In this document: piece by piece, positions 47,069 to 54,113 of the stretch
How the letters are laid out: the number at the start of each line of letters is the position of its first letter
How positions within the stretch are numbered: position 1 is the stretch's first letter
From: Streptomyces ossamyceticus
GTDB lineage: Bacteria > Actinomycetota > Actinomycetes > Streptomycetales > Streptomycetaceae
Length of the DNA stretch: 54,113 nucleotides
NCBI RefSeq assembly: GCF_001418475.1
Contig: NZ_LIQX01000194.1
Span: 1 to 54,113, forward strand
Direction: 5' to 3'
The notes under the pieces: model-generated
What the model was told of the DNA's origin: nothing
Seen by the model: only the letters and a program-made list of their open reading frames with translations
The model's database searches: none
Translations under genes and position numbers: made by a program

Positions 47069-48180
47069 GCGGCCCGGCCTCCTCCCTCGGCGGCGGACGG
47101 GCGGTCCCCTTTGCTGCCGCCGCCGTCCCGGGCGGCGGCGGTTCGTCCGTCGCCCTCGGAGACGGCGGCGGTGGTGGCGGTCGGCCGCTCGGCCTCGGAG
47201 GCGGGCCGGCTGCTGTCCACGGTGGCGTGCCGGGCCTTGCCCACGGTGCCGGCGAGGCGCTCGCCCTCGGCGACGGGCCGGGCCTCACCGTGCGCTGCGG
47301 ACCGCGCCTGACCGCGTGCGGCGGTGCGGCCGTCCTCCGGTGCGGGAGTGTGGCCGCCCTCCCGCGCGAGAGTGCCGACCTCCCGCGCGGGGATGCCGAC
47401 CTCCTCCCGTGCGGCGGTGCGGCCGCTCTCTCGCGCGGCGGTGCGGCCGTACCCGCGCGGTGCCGGCCTCGCTTCGCCCTCGGTGGCGGACGGGAGGTGG
47501 ACGGTCTTCACGCATCGGCCGTCCAGCAGGGTCACCGTGCGGTCGGCGAGGGCGGCGGTCTCCGCGTCGTGGGTGGCGAGGACGACCGTGATCGCGTGGG
47601 AGCGGGCGGCCGCGGTGAGCGTGCGCAGGACGTGGGAGCGCTCGGCGCGGTGCAGCGGGGCGGTCGGCTCGTCGGCGAAGAGCACGGTGGGCGCGGCGAC
47701 CAGGGCACGGGCGACGACCACCCGCTGGCGCTCGGACTGCAGCAGGGCGTACGGCCGCTTGCGGGCCGTGTCTGGGATGTCGAGGCGCTCCAGCCACTCC
47801 AGGGCGGCGGCCTTGGCGGCCCGGCGGCCCGTGCCGCGCAGCATCAGCGGCAGGGCGGTGTTCTCCCAGACGTTCAGCTCGGGGACGAGCGCGGGCTCGG
47901 GGTCGATCCAGCCGAAGCGGTCCCGGCGCAGCCGCTCCCGCGAGACCGTCCCCATGGTGTGCACCGGGACGCTGTTGAACCACACCTCGCCCTGCTGGGG
48001 CCGCAGCTGGCCGGACAGACAGCGCAGGAGGGTGGTCTTGCCGCTGCCGCGCGGACCGGTCACGGCGAGGATCTCGCCCTCCCGCACGCCCATCGACACG
48101 CCTTGCAGCGCGGGCGAGCCGTCGTGCGCGTAGGTCAGACCACGTGCCCAGAGCACGTCGTTGTCCGGCGGGGCCACCAT
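47050..48180 (-). CDS. ABC transporter ATP-binding protein with degenerate signature and repeat-rich tail
   Basis: A 376-residue protein. Residues 1-230 are an ATPase of the MacB/LolD type: Walker A GPRGSGKTT, Walker B TVLFADEPTA, H-loop ATHDAETAAL. The signature motif, normally LSGGQ, reads LLQSERQR, so ATP hydrolysis may be altered. The last 140 residues are a disordered Ala/Arg/Gly/Glu tail made of GRTAARE-like units; three identical 15-base DNA copies underlie it (47318-47332, 47411-47425, 47435-47449). The tail overlaps into the permease gene. No similar tail is known to me. Confidence 0.8.
   Translation of the reverse strand: MVAPPDNDVLWARGLTYAHDGSPALQGVSMGVREGEILAVTGPRGSGKTTLLRCLSGQLRPQQGEVWFNSVPVHTMGTVSRERLRRDRFGWIDPEPALVPELNVWENTALPLMLRGTGRRAAKAAALEWLERLDIPDTARKRPYALLQSERQRVVVARALVAAPTVLFADEPTAPLHRAERSHVLRTLTAAARSHAITVVLATHDAETAALADRTVTLLDGRCVKTVHLPSATEGEARPAPRGYGRTAARESGRTAAREEVGIPAREVGTLAREGGHTPAPEDGRTAARGQARSAAHGEARPVAEGERLAGTVGKARHATVDSSRPASEAERPTATTAAVSEGDGRTAAARDGGGSKGDRPSAAEGGGRAACSLSV
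47318..47449. repeat. Three identical 15-bp repeats in the ABC ATPase tail
   Basis: GCGGCGGTGCGGCCG occurs at 47318-47332, 47411-47425 and 47435-47449, the last two with a 24-base period. They encode the Gly-Arg-Thr-Ala-Ala unit of the tail on the minus strand. Confidence 0.85.
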
Positions 48181-48305
48181 GGGCGTACACCTCGGTTCGG
48201 ATCAGGGAATTGCCGTGGGGAGTCCCCCGTCCGGGGGAACGAAAGCAGGGCTGATCGGTTACCAGGCACGCTAGGCACGAGGGGTGGCGGGGCCGGACGT
48301 CACGC

Positions 48306-48350
48306 GGCCCGGGAGGCCCCCATCTCACTCGTACGGGGGCATCCCGGGCC
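48306..48350 (-). terminator. Terminator hairpin after the aminotransferase gene
   Basis: A 16-bp stem with one mismatch (48306-48321 with 48335-48350) and a 13-base loop, about 20 bases beyond the stop codon of the leftward aminotransferase. Confidence 0.75.
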
Positions 48351-48372
48351 GTGCGCGGCGCCGAGGGCGGGT

Positions 48373-49737
48373 TTAGAGCAGGGTCCACGCCTCCGTCAGC
48401 GTGGCGCGCAGGATCTGCTCGATCTCGTCGAAGGTCGACTGGTCGGAGATCAGCGGCGGGGCGAGCTGGATGACCGGGTCGCCCCGGTCGTCGGCGCGGC
48501 AGTACAGACCGTTCTCGAACAGCTTCTTCGACAGGAAGCCGTAGAGGATCCGCTCGGTCTCGGCCTCGTCGAAGCTCTCCTTCGTCGCCTTGTCCTTGAC
48601 CAGCTCGATTCCGTAGAAGTAGCCGTTGCCGCGGACGTCGCCGACGATCGGCAGGTCGTGCAGCTTCTCCAGCGTCGAGCGGAACGCGCCCTCGTTGTCG
48701 AGGACGTGCTGGTTGAGGCCCTCGCGCTCGAACAGGTCGAGGTTGGCGAGGCCGACCGCCGCGGAGACCGGGTGGCCGCCGAACGTGTAGCCGTGCAGGA
48801 AGGTGTTGTCGCCCTTGTAGAAGGGCTCGGCTATGCGGTCGGAGATCACACAGGCGCCGATCGGGGAGTAGCCCGAGGTCATGCCCTTGGCGCAGGTGAT
48901 CATGTCCGGGACGTAGCCGAACTTGTCGCAGGCGAACGTCGTGCCGAGGCGGCCGAAGGCGCAGATGACCTCGTCGGAGACGAGCAGCACGTCGTACTGG
49001 TCGCAGATCTCGCGGACCCGCTGGAAGTAGCCGGGCGGCGGCGGGAAGCAGCCGCCGGCGTTCTGCACGGGCTCCAGGAAGACGGCCGCGACGGTCTCCG
49101 GGCCCTCGAAGAGGATCTGCTGCTCGATCTGGTCGGCGGCCCAGCGGCCGAAGGCCTCGGGGTCGTCGCCGAAGAGCGGGGCGCGGTAGATGTTGGTGTT
49201 CGGGACCTTGTGCGCGCCGGGGACCAGCGGCTCGAAGGGGGCCTTGAGCGCGGGCAGACCGGTGATCGACAGGGCGCCCTGCGGGGTGCCGTGGTAGGCG
49301 ACCGCGCGGGAGATGACCTTGTACTTGGTCGGCTTGCCGACGAGCTTGAAGTACTGCTTGGCGAGCTTCCAGGCGGTCTCGACCGCCTCGCCGCCACCGG
49401 TGGTGAAGAAGACCTTGTTCAGGTCGCCGGGCGCGTGGTGGGCGAGGCGTTCGGCCAGCTCGACGGCCTTCGGGTGGGCGTAGGACCACACCGGGAAGAA
49501 GGCCAGCTCCTGCGCCTGCTTCAGCGCGGTCTCCGCGAGTTCGGTGCGGCCGTGGCCCGCCTGGACCACGAAGAGACCTGCGAGACCGTCGAGGTACCGC
49601 TTGCCCTTGTCGTCGTAGATGTACGTGCCCTCGCCCCGGACGATGGTGGGGACCGGGGAGTTCTCGTACGACGACATGCGGGTGAAGTGCATCCACAGGT
49701 GGTCGTACGCGGTCTTGCTGAGGTCCTTGGGGCTCAC
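48373..49737 (-). CDS. Class III omega-aminotransferase (putrescine/polyamine type)
   Basis: A 454-residue PLP enzyme. Core motifs: FFTTGGGEAVETAWKLAKQY, the Asp of SDEVICAFGRLG that binds the pyridine N, and the catalytic lysine in MITCAKGMTSGYSP. The family includes putrescine-pyruvate and beta-alanine-pyruvate aminotransferases. Next to the Lrp regulator and aminobutyraldehyde dehydrogenase, it probably transfers the amino group of putrescine or a related diamine to pyruvate. GTG at 49737, 19 bases after the Lrp stop, with GAGGAC upstream; probably one operon. Confidence 0.92.
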   Translation of the reverse strand: MSPKDLSKTAYDHLWMHFTRMSSYENSPVPTIVRGEGTYIYDDKGKRYLDGLAGLFVVQAGHGRTELAETALKQAQELAFFPVWSYAHPKAVELAERLAHHAPGDLNKVFFTTGGGEAVETAWKLAKQYFKLVGKPTKYKVISRAVAYHGTPQGALSITGLPALKAPFEPLVPGAHKVPNTNIYRAPLFGDDPEAFGRWAADQIEQQILFEGPETVAAVFLEPVQNAGGCFPPPPGYFQRVREICDQYDVLLVSDEVICAFGRLGTTFACDKFGYVPDMITCAKGMTSGYSPIGACVISDRIAEPFYKGDNTFLHGYTFGGHPVSAAVGLANLDLFEREGLNQHVLDNEGAFRSTLEKLHDLPIVGDVRGNGYFYGIELVKDKATKESFDEAETERILYGFLSKKLFENGLYCRADDRGDPVIQLAPPLISDQSTFDEIEQILRATLTEAWTLL

Positions 49738-49765
49738 GGTTATCGCGTCCTCACGGTTATCGGGT
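49734..49765. repeat. 17-bp duplication at the Lrp/aminotransferase junction
   Basis: CTCACGGTTATCG occurs at 49734-49746 and 49751-49763. Read on the minus strand each copy gives CGATAACCGTGAG: the first contains the Lrp stop (TAA), the second the aminotransferase start (GTG). A small tandem duplication has thus lengthened the intergenic space. Confidence 0.8.
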
Positions 49766-50278
49766 TCCCCACATATAGGTCTGCTTCTTGAGCTTGAGGT
49801 AGACGAAGCTCTCGGTGGAGCGCACGCCGGGCAGGGTCCGGATGCGTTTGTTGATCACTTCGAGGAGGTGGTCGTCGTCCTCGCAGACGACCTCCACCAT
49901 CAGGTCGAACGAGCCCGCGGTGATCACGATGTACTCGACCTCCGACATGGCCGTCAGAGCGTCCGCGACCGGGTCGAGATCGCCGTCGACGTTGATGCCG
50001 AGCATCGCCTGGCGCCGGAAACCCACGGTGAGCGGGTCGGTGACGGCGACGATCTGCATCACACCCTGGTCCAGCAGCTTCTGTACGCGCTGCCGCACGG
50101 CCGCCTCGGAGAGGCCGACGGCCTTGCCGATCGCGGCGTACGGCCGGCGGCCGTCCTCCTGAAGCTGCTGGACGATGGCGAGGGAGACGGCGTCCAACTG
50201 GGGAGTGCCGTTCCTGGGCTCCTTGGAGTCCCTCCGGGGCTCGCGGGAGTCCCTCTGCTCTGCGCTTCGACTGGCCAC
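49757..50278 (-). CDS. Lrp/AsnC family transcriptional regulator
   Basis: A 173-residue regulator: AsnC-type winged helix (LDAVSLAIVQQLQEDGRRPY, AAIGKAVGLSEAAVRQRVQK) then the RAM ligand-sensing domain (ITAGSFDLMVEVVCEDDDHL). GTG at 50278 (VASRSAEQRD) is preceded on the minus strand by TTGCGG-N18-CACAGT-N6, so the transcript is probably leaderless. Divergent from the aldehyde dehydrogenase and upstream of the aminotransferase, it likely controls this amine-degradation unit. Confidence 0.9.
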   Translation of the reverse strand: MASRSAEQRDSREPRRDSKEPRNGTPQLDAVSLAIVQQLQEDGRRPYAAIGKAVGLSEAAVRQRVQKLLDQGVMQIVAVTDPLTVGFRRQAMLGINVDGDLDPVADALTAMSEVEYIVITAGSFDLMVEVVCEDDDHLLEVINKRIRTLPGVRSTESFVYLKLKKQTYMWGTR

Positions 50279-50284
50279 GAGCAC

Positions 50285-50314
50285 ACTGTGCACGAGACAT
50301 CGACAGTTCCGCAA
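50285..50314 (-). promoter_or_regulatory. Candidate leaderless promoter of the Lrp gene
   Basis: Minus strand: TTGCGG (50314-50309), 18-base spacer, CACAGT (50290-50285), six bases, GTG at 50278. The spacing fits transcription from the start codon itself. Confidence 0.55.
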
Positions 50315-50352
50315 GGTCGGATCGATGAAATTCGTTGTTTACAGCGTCGTAG

Positions 50353-50372
50353 CTTGCGGATTTCGCAGCAAG
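50353..50372. promoter_or_regulatory. Inverted repeat in the divergent lrp-aldehyde dehydrogenase region
   Basis: CTTGCGGATTTCGCAGCAAG: outer arms CTTGC/GCAAG and inner TGCG/CGCA. It lies between the two divergent promoters, 17 bases before the -35 of the dehydrogenase, and is a plausible site for the Lrp-type regulator. Confidence 0.55.
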
Positions 50373-50388
50373 TTTGGTGTCGGGGGTA

Positions 50389-50416
50389 TTGAAAACGTCG
50401 GTCGGCGGATTAGGGT
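50389..50416 (+). promoter_or_regulatory. Candidate promoter of the aldehyde dehydrogenase gene
   Basis: TTGAAA (50389-50394), 16-base spacer, TAGGGT (50411-50416), near the HrdB-type consensus. Transcription would begin near 50423, giving a leader of about 50 bases. Confidence 0.65.
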
Positions 50417-50471
50417 GGTGTCTCAAAGGATGGACACCCCCATCTGGAACCCACATCTGGAGGGCACGGCA

Positions 50472-51908
50472 GTGAGCACCGAGCTGCGTCGTCTGCGTAA
50501 CTACATCGACGGGGAGTTCCGCGACTCGGTCGACGGACGGACCACCCAGGTGGTCAACCCCGCGACCGGCGAGGCCTACGCGACCGCGCCCCTGTCCGGC
50601 GAGGCCGACGTCGACGCGGCCATGGCGGCCGCCGCGGCCGCGTTCCCCGGCTGGCGGGACACCACCCCGGCCGAGCGCCAGAAGGCCCTGCTGAAGATCG
50701 CGGACGCGTTCGAGGAGCGGGCCGAGGAGCTCATCGCGGCCGAGGTGGAGAACACCGGCAAGCCGATCGGACTGACCAGGTCCGAGGAGATCCCGCCGAT
50801 GGTCGACCAGATCCGCTTCTTCGCGGGTGCGGCCCGGATGCTGGAGGGGCGCTCGGCCGGCGAGTACATGGAGGGCATGACCTCGATCGTCCGCCGTGAG
50901 CCGGTCGGCGTCTGCGCGCAGGTCGCGCCCTGGAACTACCCGATGATGATGGCCGTGTGGAAGTTCGCCCCGGCGATCGCCGCGGGCAACACGGTCGTCC
51001 TGAAGCCGTCGGACACCACGCCGGCGTCGACGGTCCTGATGGCCGAGATCATCGGGGCGATCCTCCCGAAGGGCGTCTTCAACGTCATCACCGGTGACCG
51101 TGACACGGGCCGCCTGATGGTCGAGCACTCCGTGCCCGCGATGGCGTCCATCACCGGTTCGGTACGGGCGGGAATGCAGGTCGCCGAGTCCGCGTCCAAG
51201 GACCTCAAGCGGGTCCACCTGGAGCTGGGCGGCAAGGCGCCGGTCGTCGTCTTCGAGGACACCGACATCGCCAAGGCCGTCGAGGACATCTCCGTGGCGG
51301 GCTTCTTCAACGCCGGGCAGGACTGTACGGCGGCCACCCGGGTGCTGGTGCAGGAGTCGATCCACGACGAGTTCGTGACCGCGCTGGCCAAGGCCGCCGC
51401 CGACACGAAGACCGGGCAGCCGGACGACGAGGACGTGCTGTTCGGTCCGCTGAACAACCCGAACCAGCTCAAGCAGGTCTCCGGGTTCATCGAGCGGCTG
51501 CCGGCGCACGCGCGCGTGGAGGCCGGTGGCAAGCAGGTCGGCGACAAGGGCTACTTCTTCGCGCCGACCGTCGTCTCCGGGCTGAAGCAGGACGACGAGA
51601 TCATCCAGAAGGAGGTCTTCGGTCCGGTCATCACGGTGCAGTCGTTCAGCGACGAGGCCCAGGCCGTCGAGTGGGCGAACGGCGTGGAGTACGCCCTCGC
51701 CTCGTCGGTGTGGACCAAGGACCACGGCCGGGCGATGCGGATGTCGAAGGCGCTGGACTTCGGATGCGTGTGGATCAACACGCACATCCCGCTGGTCGCG
51801 GAGATGCCGCACGGCGGATTCAAGAAGTCGGGGTACGGCAAGGACCTCTCGGGCTACGGGTTCGACGACTACACGCGGATCAAGCACGTGATGACGTCCC
51901 TGGACTGA
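50472..51908 (+). CDS. Gamma-aminobutyraldehyde dehydrogenase
   Basis: A 478-residue NAD(P)-dependent aldehyde dehydrogenase. GTG at 50472 (VSTELRRLRNYIDGEFRDS) has GGAGGG eight bases upstream; the ATG at 50430 lacks one. Motifs: GVCAQVAPWNYPMMMAVWKF, the catalytic Glu in HLELGGKAPVVV and the catalytic Cys in FFNAGQDCTAATRVL. It groups with gamma-aminobutyraldehyde/betaine aldehyde dehydrogenases, the second step of putrescine degradation to GABA, matching the adjacent aminotransferase. Divergent from the Lrp regulator. Confidence 0.93.
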   Translation: MSTELRRLRNYIDGEFRDSVDGRTTQVVNPATGEAYATAPLSGEADVDAAMAAAAAAFPGWRDTTPAERQKALLKIADAFEERAEELIAAEVENTGKPIGLTRSEEIPPMVDQIRFFAGAARMLEGRSAGEYMEGMTSIVRREPVGVCAQVAPWNYPMMMAVWKFAPAIAAGNTVVLKPSDTTPASTVLMAEIIGAILPKGVFNVITGDRDTGRLMVEHSVPAMASITGSVRAGMQVAESASKDLKRVHLELGGKAPVVVFEDTDIAKAVEDISVAGFFNAGQDCTAATRVLVQESIHDEFVTALAKAAADTKTGQPDDEDVLFGPLNNPNQLKQVSGFIERLPAHARVEAGGKQVGDKGYFFAPTVVSGLKQDDEIIQKEVFGPVITVQSFSDEAQAVEWANGVEYALASSVWTKDHGRAMRMSKALDFGCVWINTHIPLVAEMPHGGFKKSGYGKDLSGYGFDDYTRIKHVMTSLD

Positions 51909-51917
51909 CGAGCGCGT

Positions 51918-51975
51918 GACGCCGCCCCCGCGTCCCTGACGGGTCGGTGACCCGCCGGGGTGCGGGGGCGGTGTC
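51918..51975 (+). terminator. Nested terminator after the aldehyde dehydrogenase
   Basis: An outer 14-bp stem (51918-51931 with 51962-51975, one G-U pair) enclosing an inner hairpin GGGTC/GACCC (51941-51953). It starts about ten bases after the stop codon. Confidence 0.75.
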
Positions 51976-52012
51976 GTTGCCCGGCGCGGACAGGGCGCGG
52001 CATGCTGCGGTG

Positions 52013-53206
52013 ATGTTCGTACCGCGGGTCAACGGCCGCCCTCCCTCCCGTCGTTCTGTTCTGCGCGCCCTCGGTTCCGGGGCGCTGGCCGGCGCTCTCG
52101 CCGGATGCGGGGTGCCCGCCGCGTATGTCGCGCCCGGGGAGCGGGCCGCGGTGGATCGGTCCGGTCGGGAGAAGCGGGTCAGCTGGGCGAACTGGCCGTT
52201 GTACATCGACACCGATGACGCGGACGAGTCGCGCAGGCCGACCCTGGAGGAGTTCGAACGGCGCACCGGTATCCGGGTCGACTACGTCGAGGAGATCAAC
52301 GACAACGACGAGTTCTTCGGCAAGGTCGGCCCGGCGCTGATGAACCACCAGGACACCGGACGCGACCTGATCGTGCTCAGCGACTGGATGTGCGCCCGGT
52401 TCGTACGGCTGGGCTGGGTGCAGGAGATGGACCGGGCGGCGCAGCCGAACGTCACCGCGCACCTCGATCCGCAACTGCGCTCGCCCGCCTTCGATCCGGG
52501 GCGCGCGTTCACCGTGCCCTGGCAGTCCGGGATCACCGGGATCGCCTACAACCGGCGGAAGGTGGGACGCGAGCTGCGCCGCCTGTCCGACCTGTGGGCG
52601 GACGACCTCAAGGGGCGCGTCACCCTGCTCTCCGGGCTGGACGAGGCGTTCGCGCTGCTGATGCAGGGCAACGGCGTCGATGTCGCGCACTGGACCGCCG
52701 ACGACTTCCATCGGATCTGCGACCAGGTGGAGTACCGCGTCCGCGCGGGCCACATCCGCCGGTTCACCGGCAACGACTACATCAAGGACCTGGCGTCCGG
52801 GGACGTCCTCGCCTGCCAGGCCTACTCCGGCGATGTGATCCAGCTCCAGGCCGACGACCCGGACATCGTGTTCGTCGTCCCCGAGGAGGGCGCCGAGCTG
52901 TGGTCCGAGTCCCTGATGATCCCCGACCTGGCCCGGCACAAGGCCAACGCGGAACGCCTCGTCGACCACTACTACGACCCCGAGGTAGCCGCCGAACTGG
53001 CCGCCTGGGTCAACTACGTCTGCCCCGTCCCCGCCGCCCGCGACGTCCTCGCCTCCGCCCCGGACAGGGAGACCGCCGCGCTCGCCGAGGACCCCCTGAT
53101 CTTCCCCGACGACACCATGCGGTCCCGCCTCGCGATCGCCCGCGACATCACCCCGAAGGAGCGGCCCGTGTTCGCCGGGCGGTGGAACGGGATCGTGGGG
53201 TTGTGA
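52013..53206 (+). CDS. PotD-like polyamine-binding lipoprotein
   Basis: A 397-residue extracellular solute-binding protein of the PotD/PotF family (spermidine/putrescine). Signal: SRRSVLRALG, a Tat-type RR motif, then lipobox LAGC, so probably a Tat-exported lipoprotein. Binding-fold segments: WANWPLYIDTDD, IRVDYVEEINDNDEFFGKV, LIVLSDWMCARFV. No permease or ATPase is adjacent in the window, so transport partners may be downstream or elsewhere. The ATG at 52013 is six bases after a CATGCT hexamer, possibly leaderless. Confidence 0.9.
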   Translation: MFVPRVNGRPPSRRSVLRALGSGALAGALAGCGVPAAYVAPGERAAVDRSGREKRVSWANWPLYIDTDDADESRRPTLEEFERRTGIRVDYVEEINDNDEFFGKVGPALMNHQDTGRDLIVLSDWMCARFVRLGWVQEMDRAAQPNVTAHLDPQLRSPAFDPGRAFTVPWQSGITGIAYNRRKVGRELRRLSDLWADDLKGRVTLLSGLDEAFALLMQGNGVDVAHWTADDFHRICDQVEYRVRAGHIRRFTGNDYIKDLASGDVLACQAYSGDVIQLQADDPDIVFVVPEEGAELWSESLMIPDLARHKANAERLVDHYYDPEVAAELAAWVNYVCPVPAARDVLASAPDRETAALAEDPLIFPDDTMRSRLAIARDITPKERPVFAGRWNGIVGL

Positions 53207-53347
53207 CGGCCGGTGTTCGGGGGCCGGTGTTGTGAGGGCCTCGGACGCGACGCTATCTTCATATTCAACAATGCACCTAGCCGCGTAGTTGTCTAGGAGT
53301 GGTCGGTTCGCCCTTGGGGGCGGTGTTGACGAGGAGGCGATCGGCCC

Positions 53348-54113
53348 GTGTCGAGCGGTGCGTATCTGCGGTACGTCGCCCTGGGTGACAGCCAGACCGA
53401 GGGGCTCGGGGACGGCGACGACGTGCACGGGCTGCGGGGGTGGGCGGACCGGCTGGCCGAGCGGGTCGCCCGGCACAGCCCCGGCCTGCTGTACGCGAAC
53501 CTCGCCGTGCGCGGCCGCAAGGCGGGCGAGGTGCGCGCCGAGCAACTCGCCCCGGCGCTCGCGATGCGGCCCGACCTCGCCACCGTCGTGGCCGGCGTCA
53601 ACGACGTGCTCCGCCCGAGCTGCGACCTGGACGAGGTGGCCGGTCACCTGGAGGCGATGTTCGCCGCGCTCACCGCGCAGGGCGCCACGGTCGCGACGCT
53701 CATGTTCCCCGACGTCGGCCGGATCTCGCCGATGGCCCGTCCGCTCGCCCCTCGCGTCCTCGCGCTCAACGAGCGCATCCGCGAGGCCGCCGCCCGGCAC
53801 GGCGTGGTGGTGGCGGAGACGGCCGCGCACCCGGTGGCGACCGACCCGAGGCTGTGGAGCGCCGACCGGCTGCACGCGGGGCCCCTCGGCCACGAACGCA
53901 TCGCGGACGCCGCCGCGTACGCGCTCGGCCTGCCCGACAGCGACGACCGCTGGACGCTGCCGCTGCCGGCCGAGGGGGCGGGTGCCGCGGGGCTGCGGGC
54001 CGTGGGCGCCGAGCTGCGCTGGGCCGGAGCCTTCCTCGGCCCTTGGCTGCTCCGCCGGCTGCGCGGACAGTCCTCCGGCGACGGCCGCCGACCCAAGCGC
54101 CCCGAACTGCTCC
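53348..54113 (+). CDS. SGNH/GDSL-type hydrolase, cut by the window end
   Basis: From GTG 53348 (VSSGAYLRYVALGDSQTEGL) the frame runs open through the end of the window, about 255 residues. Block I GDSQTEG has the catalytic Ser; block III GVNDV; block V DRLHAGPLGHERIA with the Asp and His. No signal peptide, so probably an intracellular esterase/lipase-like enzyme. Ribosome site AGGAGGCG about 15 bases upstream. Incomplete at the 3' end. Confidence 0.9.
   Translation, partial: MSSGAYLRYVALGDSQTEGLGDGDDVHGLRGWADRLAERVARHSPGLLYANLAVRGRKAGEVRAEQLAPALAMRPDLATVVAGVNDVLRPSCDLDEVAGHLEAMFAALTAQGATVATLMFPDVGRISPMARPLAPRVLALNERIREAAARHGVVVAETAAHPVATDPRLWSADRLHAGPLGHERIADAAAYALGLPDSDDRWTLPLPAEGAGAAGLRAVGAELRWAGAFLGPWLLRRLRGQSSGDGRRPKRPELL

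Noticed and set aside
46921..49791. A 956-codon open frame on the + strand
   Set aside because: It is antisense to the ABC transporter and aminotransferase genes, which have clear motifs and start sites. Long antisense frames are usual in DNA of this GC content.

Overview
The window is a high-GC actinobacterial chromosome segment, almost certainly from a Streptomyces. The evidence is the gene content (nsdA, whiG, four tandem signal peptidases, mycothiol-dependent family proteins, an LAETG cell-wall protein), frequent GTG starts, strong third-position G/C bias, and an order that follows the S. coelicolor SCO5581-SCO5661 region as I remember it.

Region by region: (1) 1-2.6 kb: a small primase-polymerase domain protein and the development regulator nsdA. 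(2) 2.9-7.2 kb: the nitrogen operon amtB-glnK-glnD behind a GlnR-like operator. (3) 7.3-12.6 kb: ffh, then a lineage-variable interval with a SAM methyltransferase, a short archaeal/eukaryotic-type prolyl-tRNA synthetase and a SprT-like zinc protein. (4) 12.9-23.5 kb: the housekeeping run rpsP-khpA-rimM-trmD-rplS, four type I signal peptidases (sipW/X/Y/Z), a Nudix hydrolase, a DUF2469 protein, YraN, YifB/ComM and DprA. (5) 23.8-25.4 kb: sporulation sigma factor whiG and a TetR regulator. (6) 25.4-27.3 kb: a LytM-type protein with large repetitive gene-free flanks. (7) 27.3-32.0 kb: rpsB-tsf-pyrH-frr-cdsA. (8) 32.2-38.1 kb: an SRPBCC protein, a large secreted subtilase, an orphan small gene beside a diverged copy of the rlmN 5' end, and rlmN. 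(9) 38.2-42.2 kb: a TPP riboswitch with a terminator hairpin, driving a thiamine ABC transporter (thiBPQ-like). (10) 42.2-48.2 kb: mycothiol-dependent family enzyme, sortase substrate, LOG-family protein, VOC protein and an unusual ABC transporter pair. (11) 48.4-54.1 kb: a polyamine catabolism cluster (omega-aminotransferase, Lrp regulator, aminobutyraldehyde dehydrogenase, PotD-like lipoprotein) and a truncated SGNH hydrolase.

Most of the window is conserved core genome. Functional groups are visible: ammonium uptake with its PII signalling pair; translation, tRNA modification and export; DNA uptake/processing; riboswitch-controlled thiamine import; and a divergently transcribed amine-degradation unit. 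The most unusual points are the second-type ProRS beside ffh, the rlmN 5' duplication flanking an orphan gene, the degenerate ABC ATPase with a repeat-built tail, the nested hairpin between tsf and pyrH, and the repetitive DNA around the LytM gene. I saw no CRISPR array, tRNA, rRNA, insertion sequence or prophage. Gene numbers and comparisons with S. coelicolor are from memory and were not searched.
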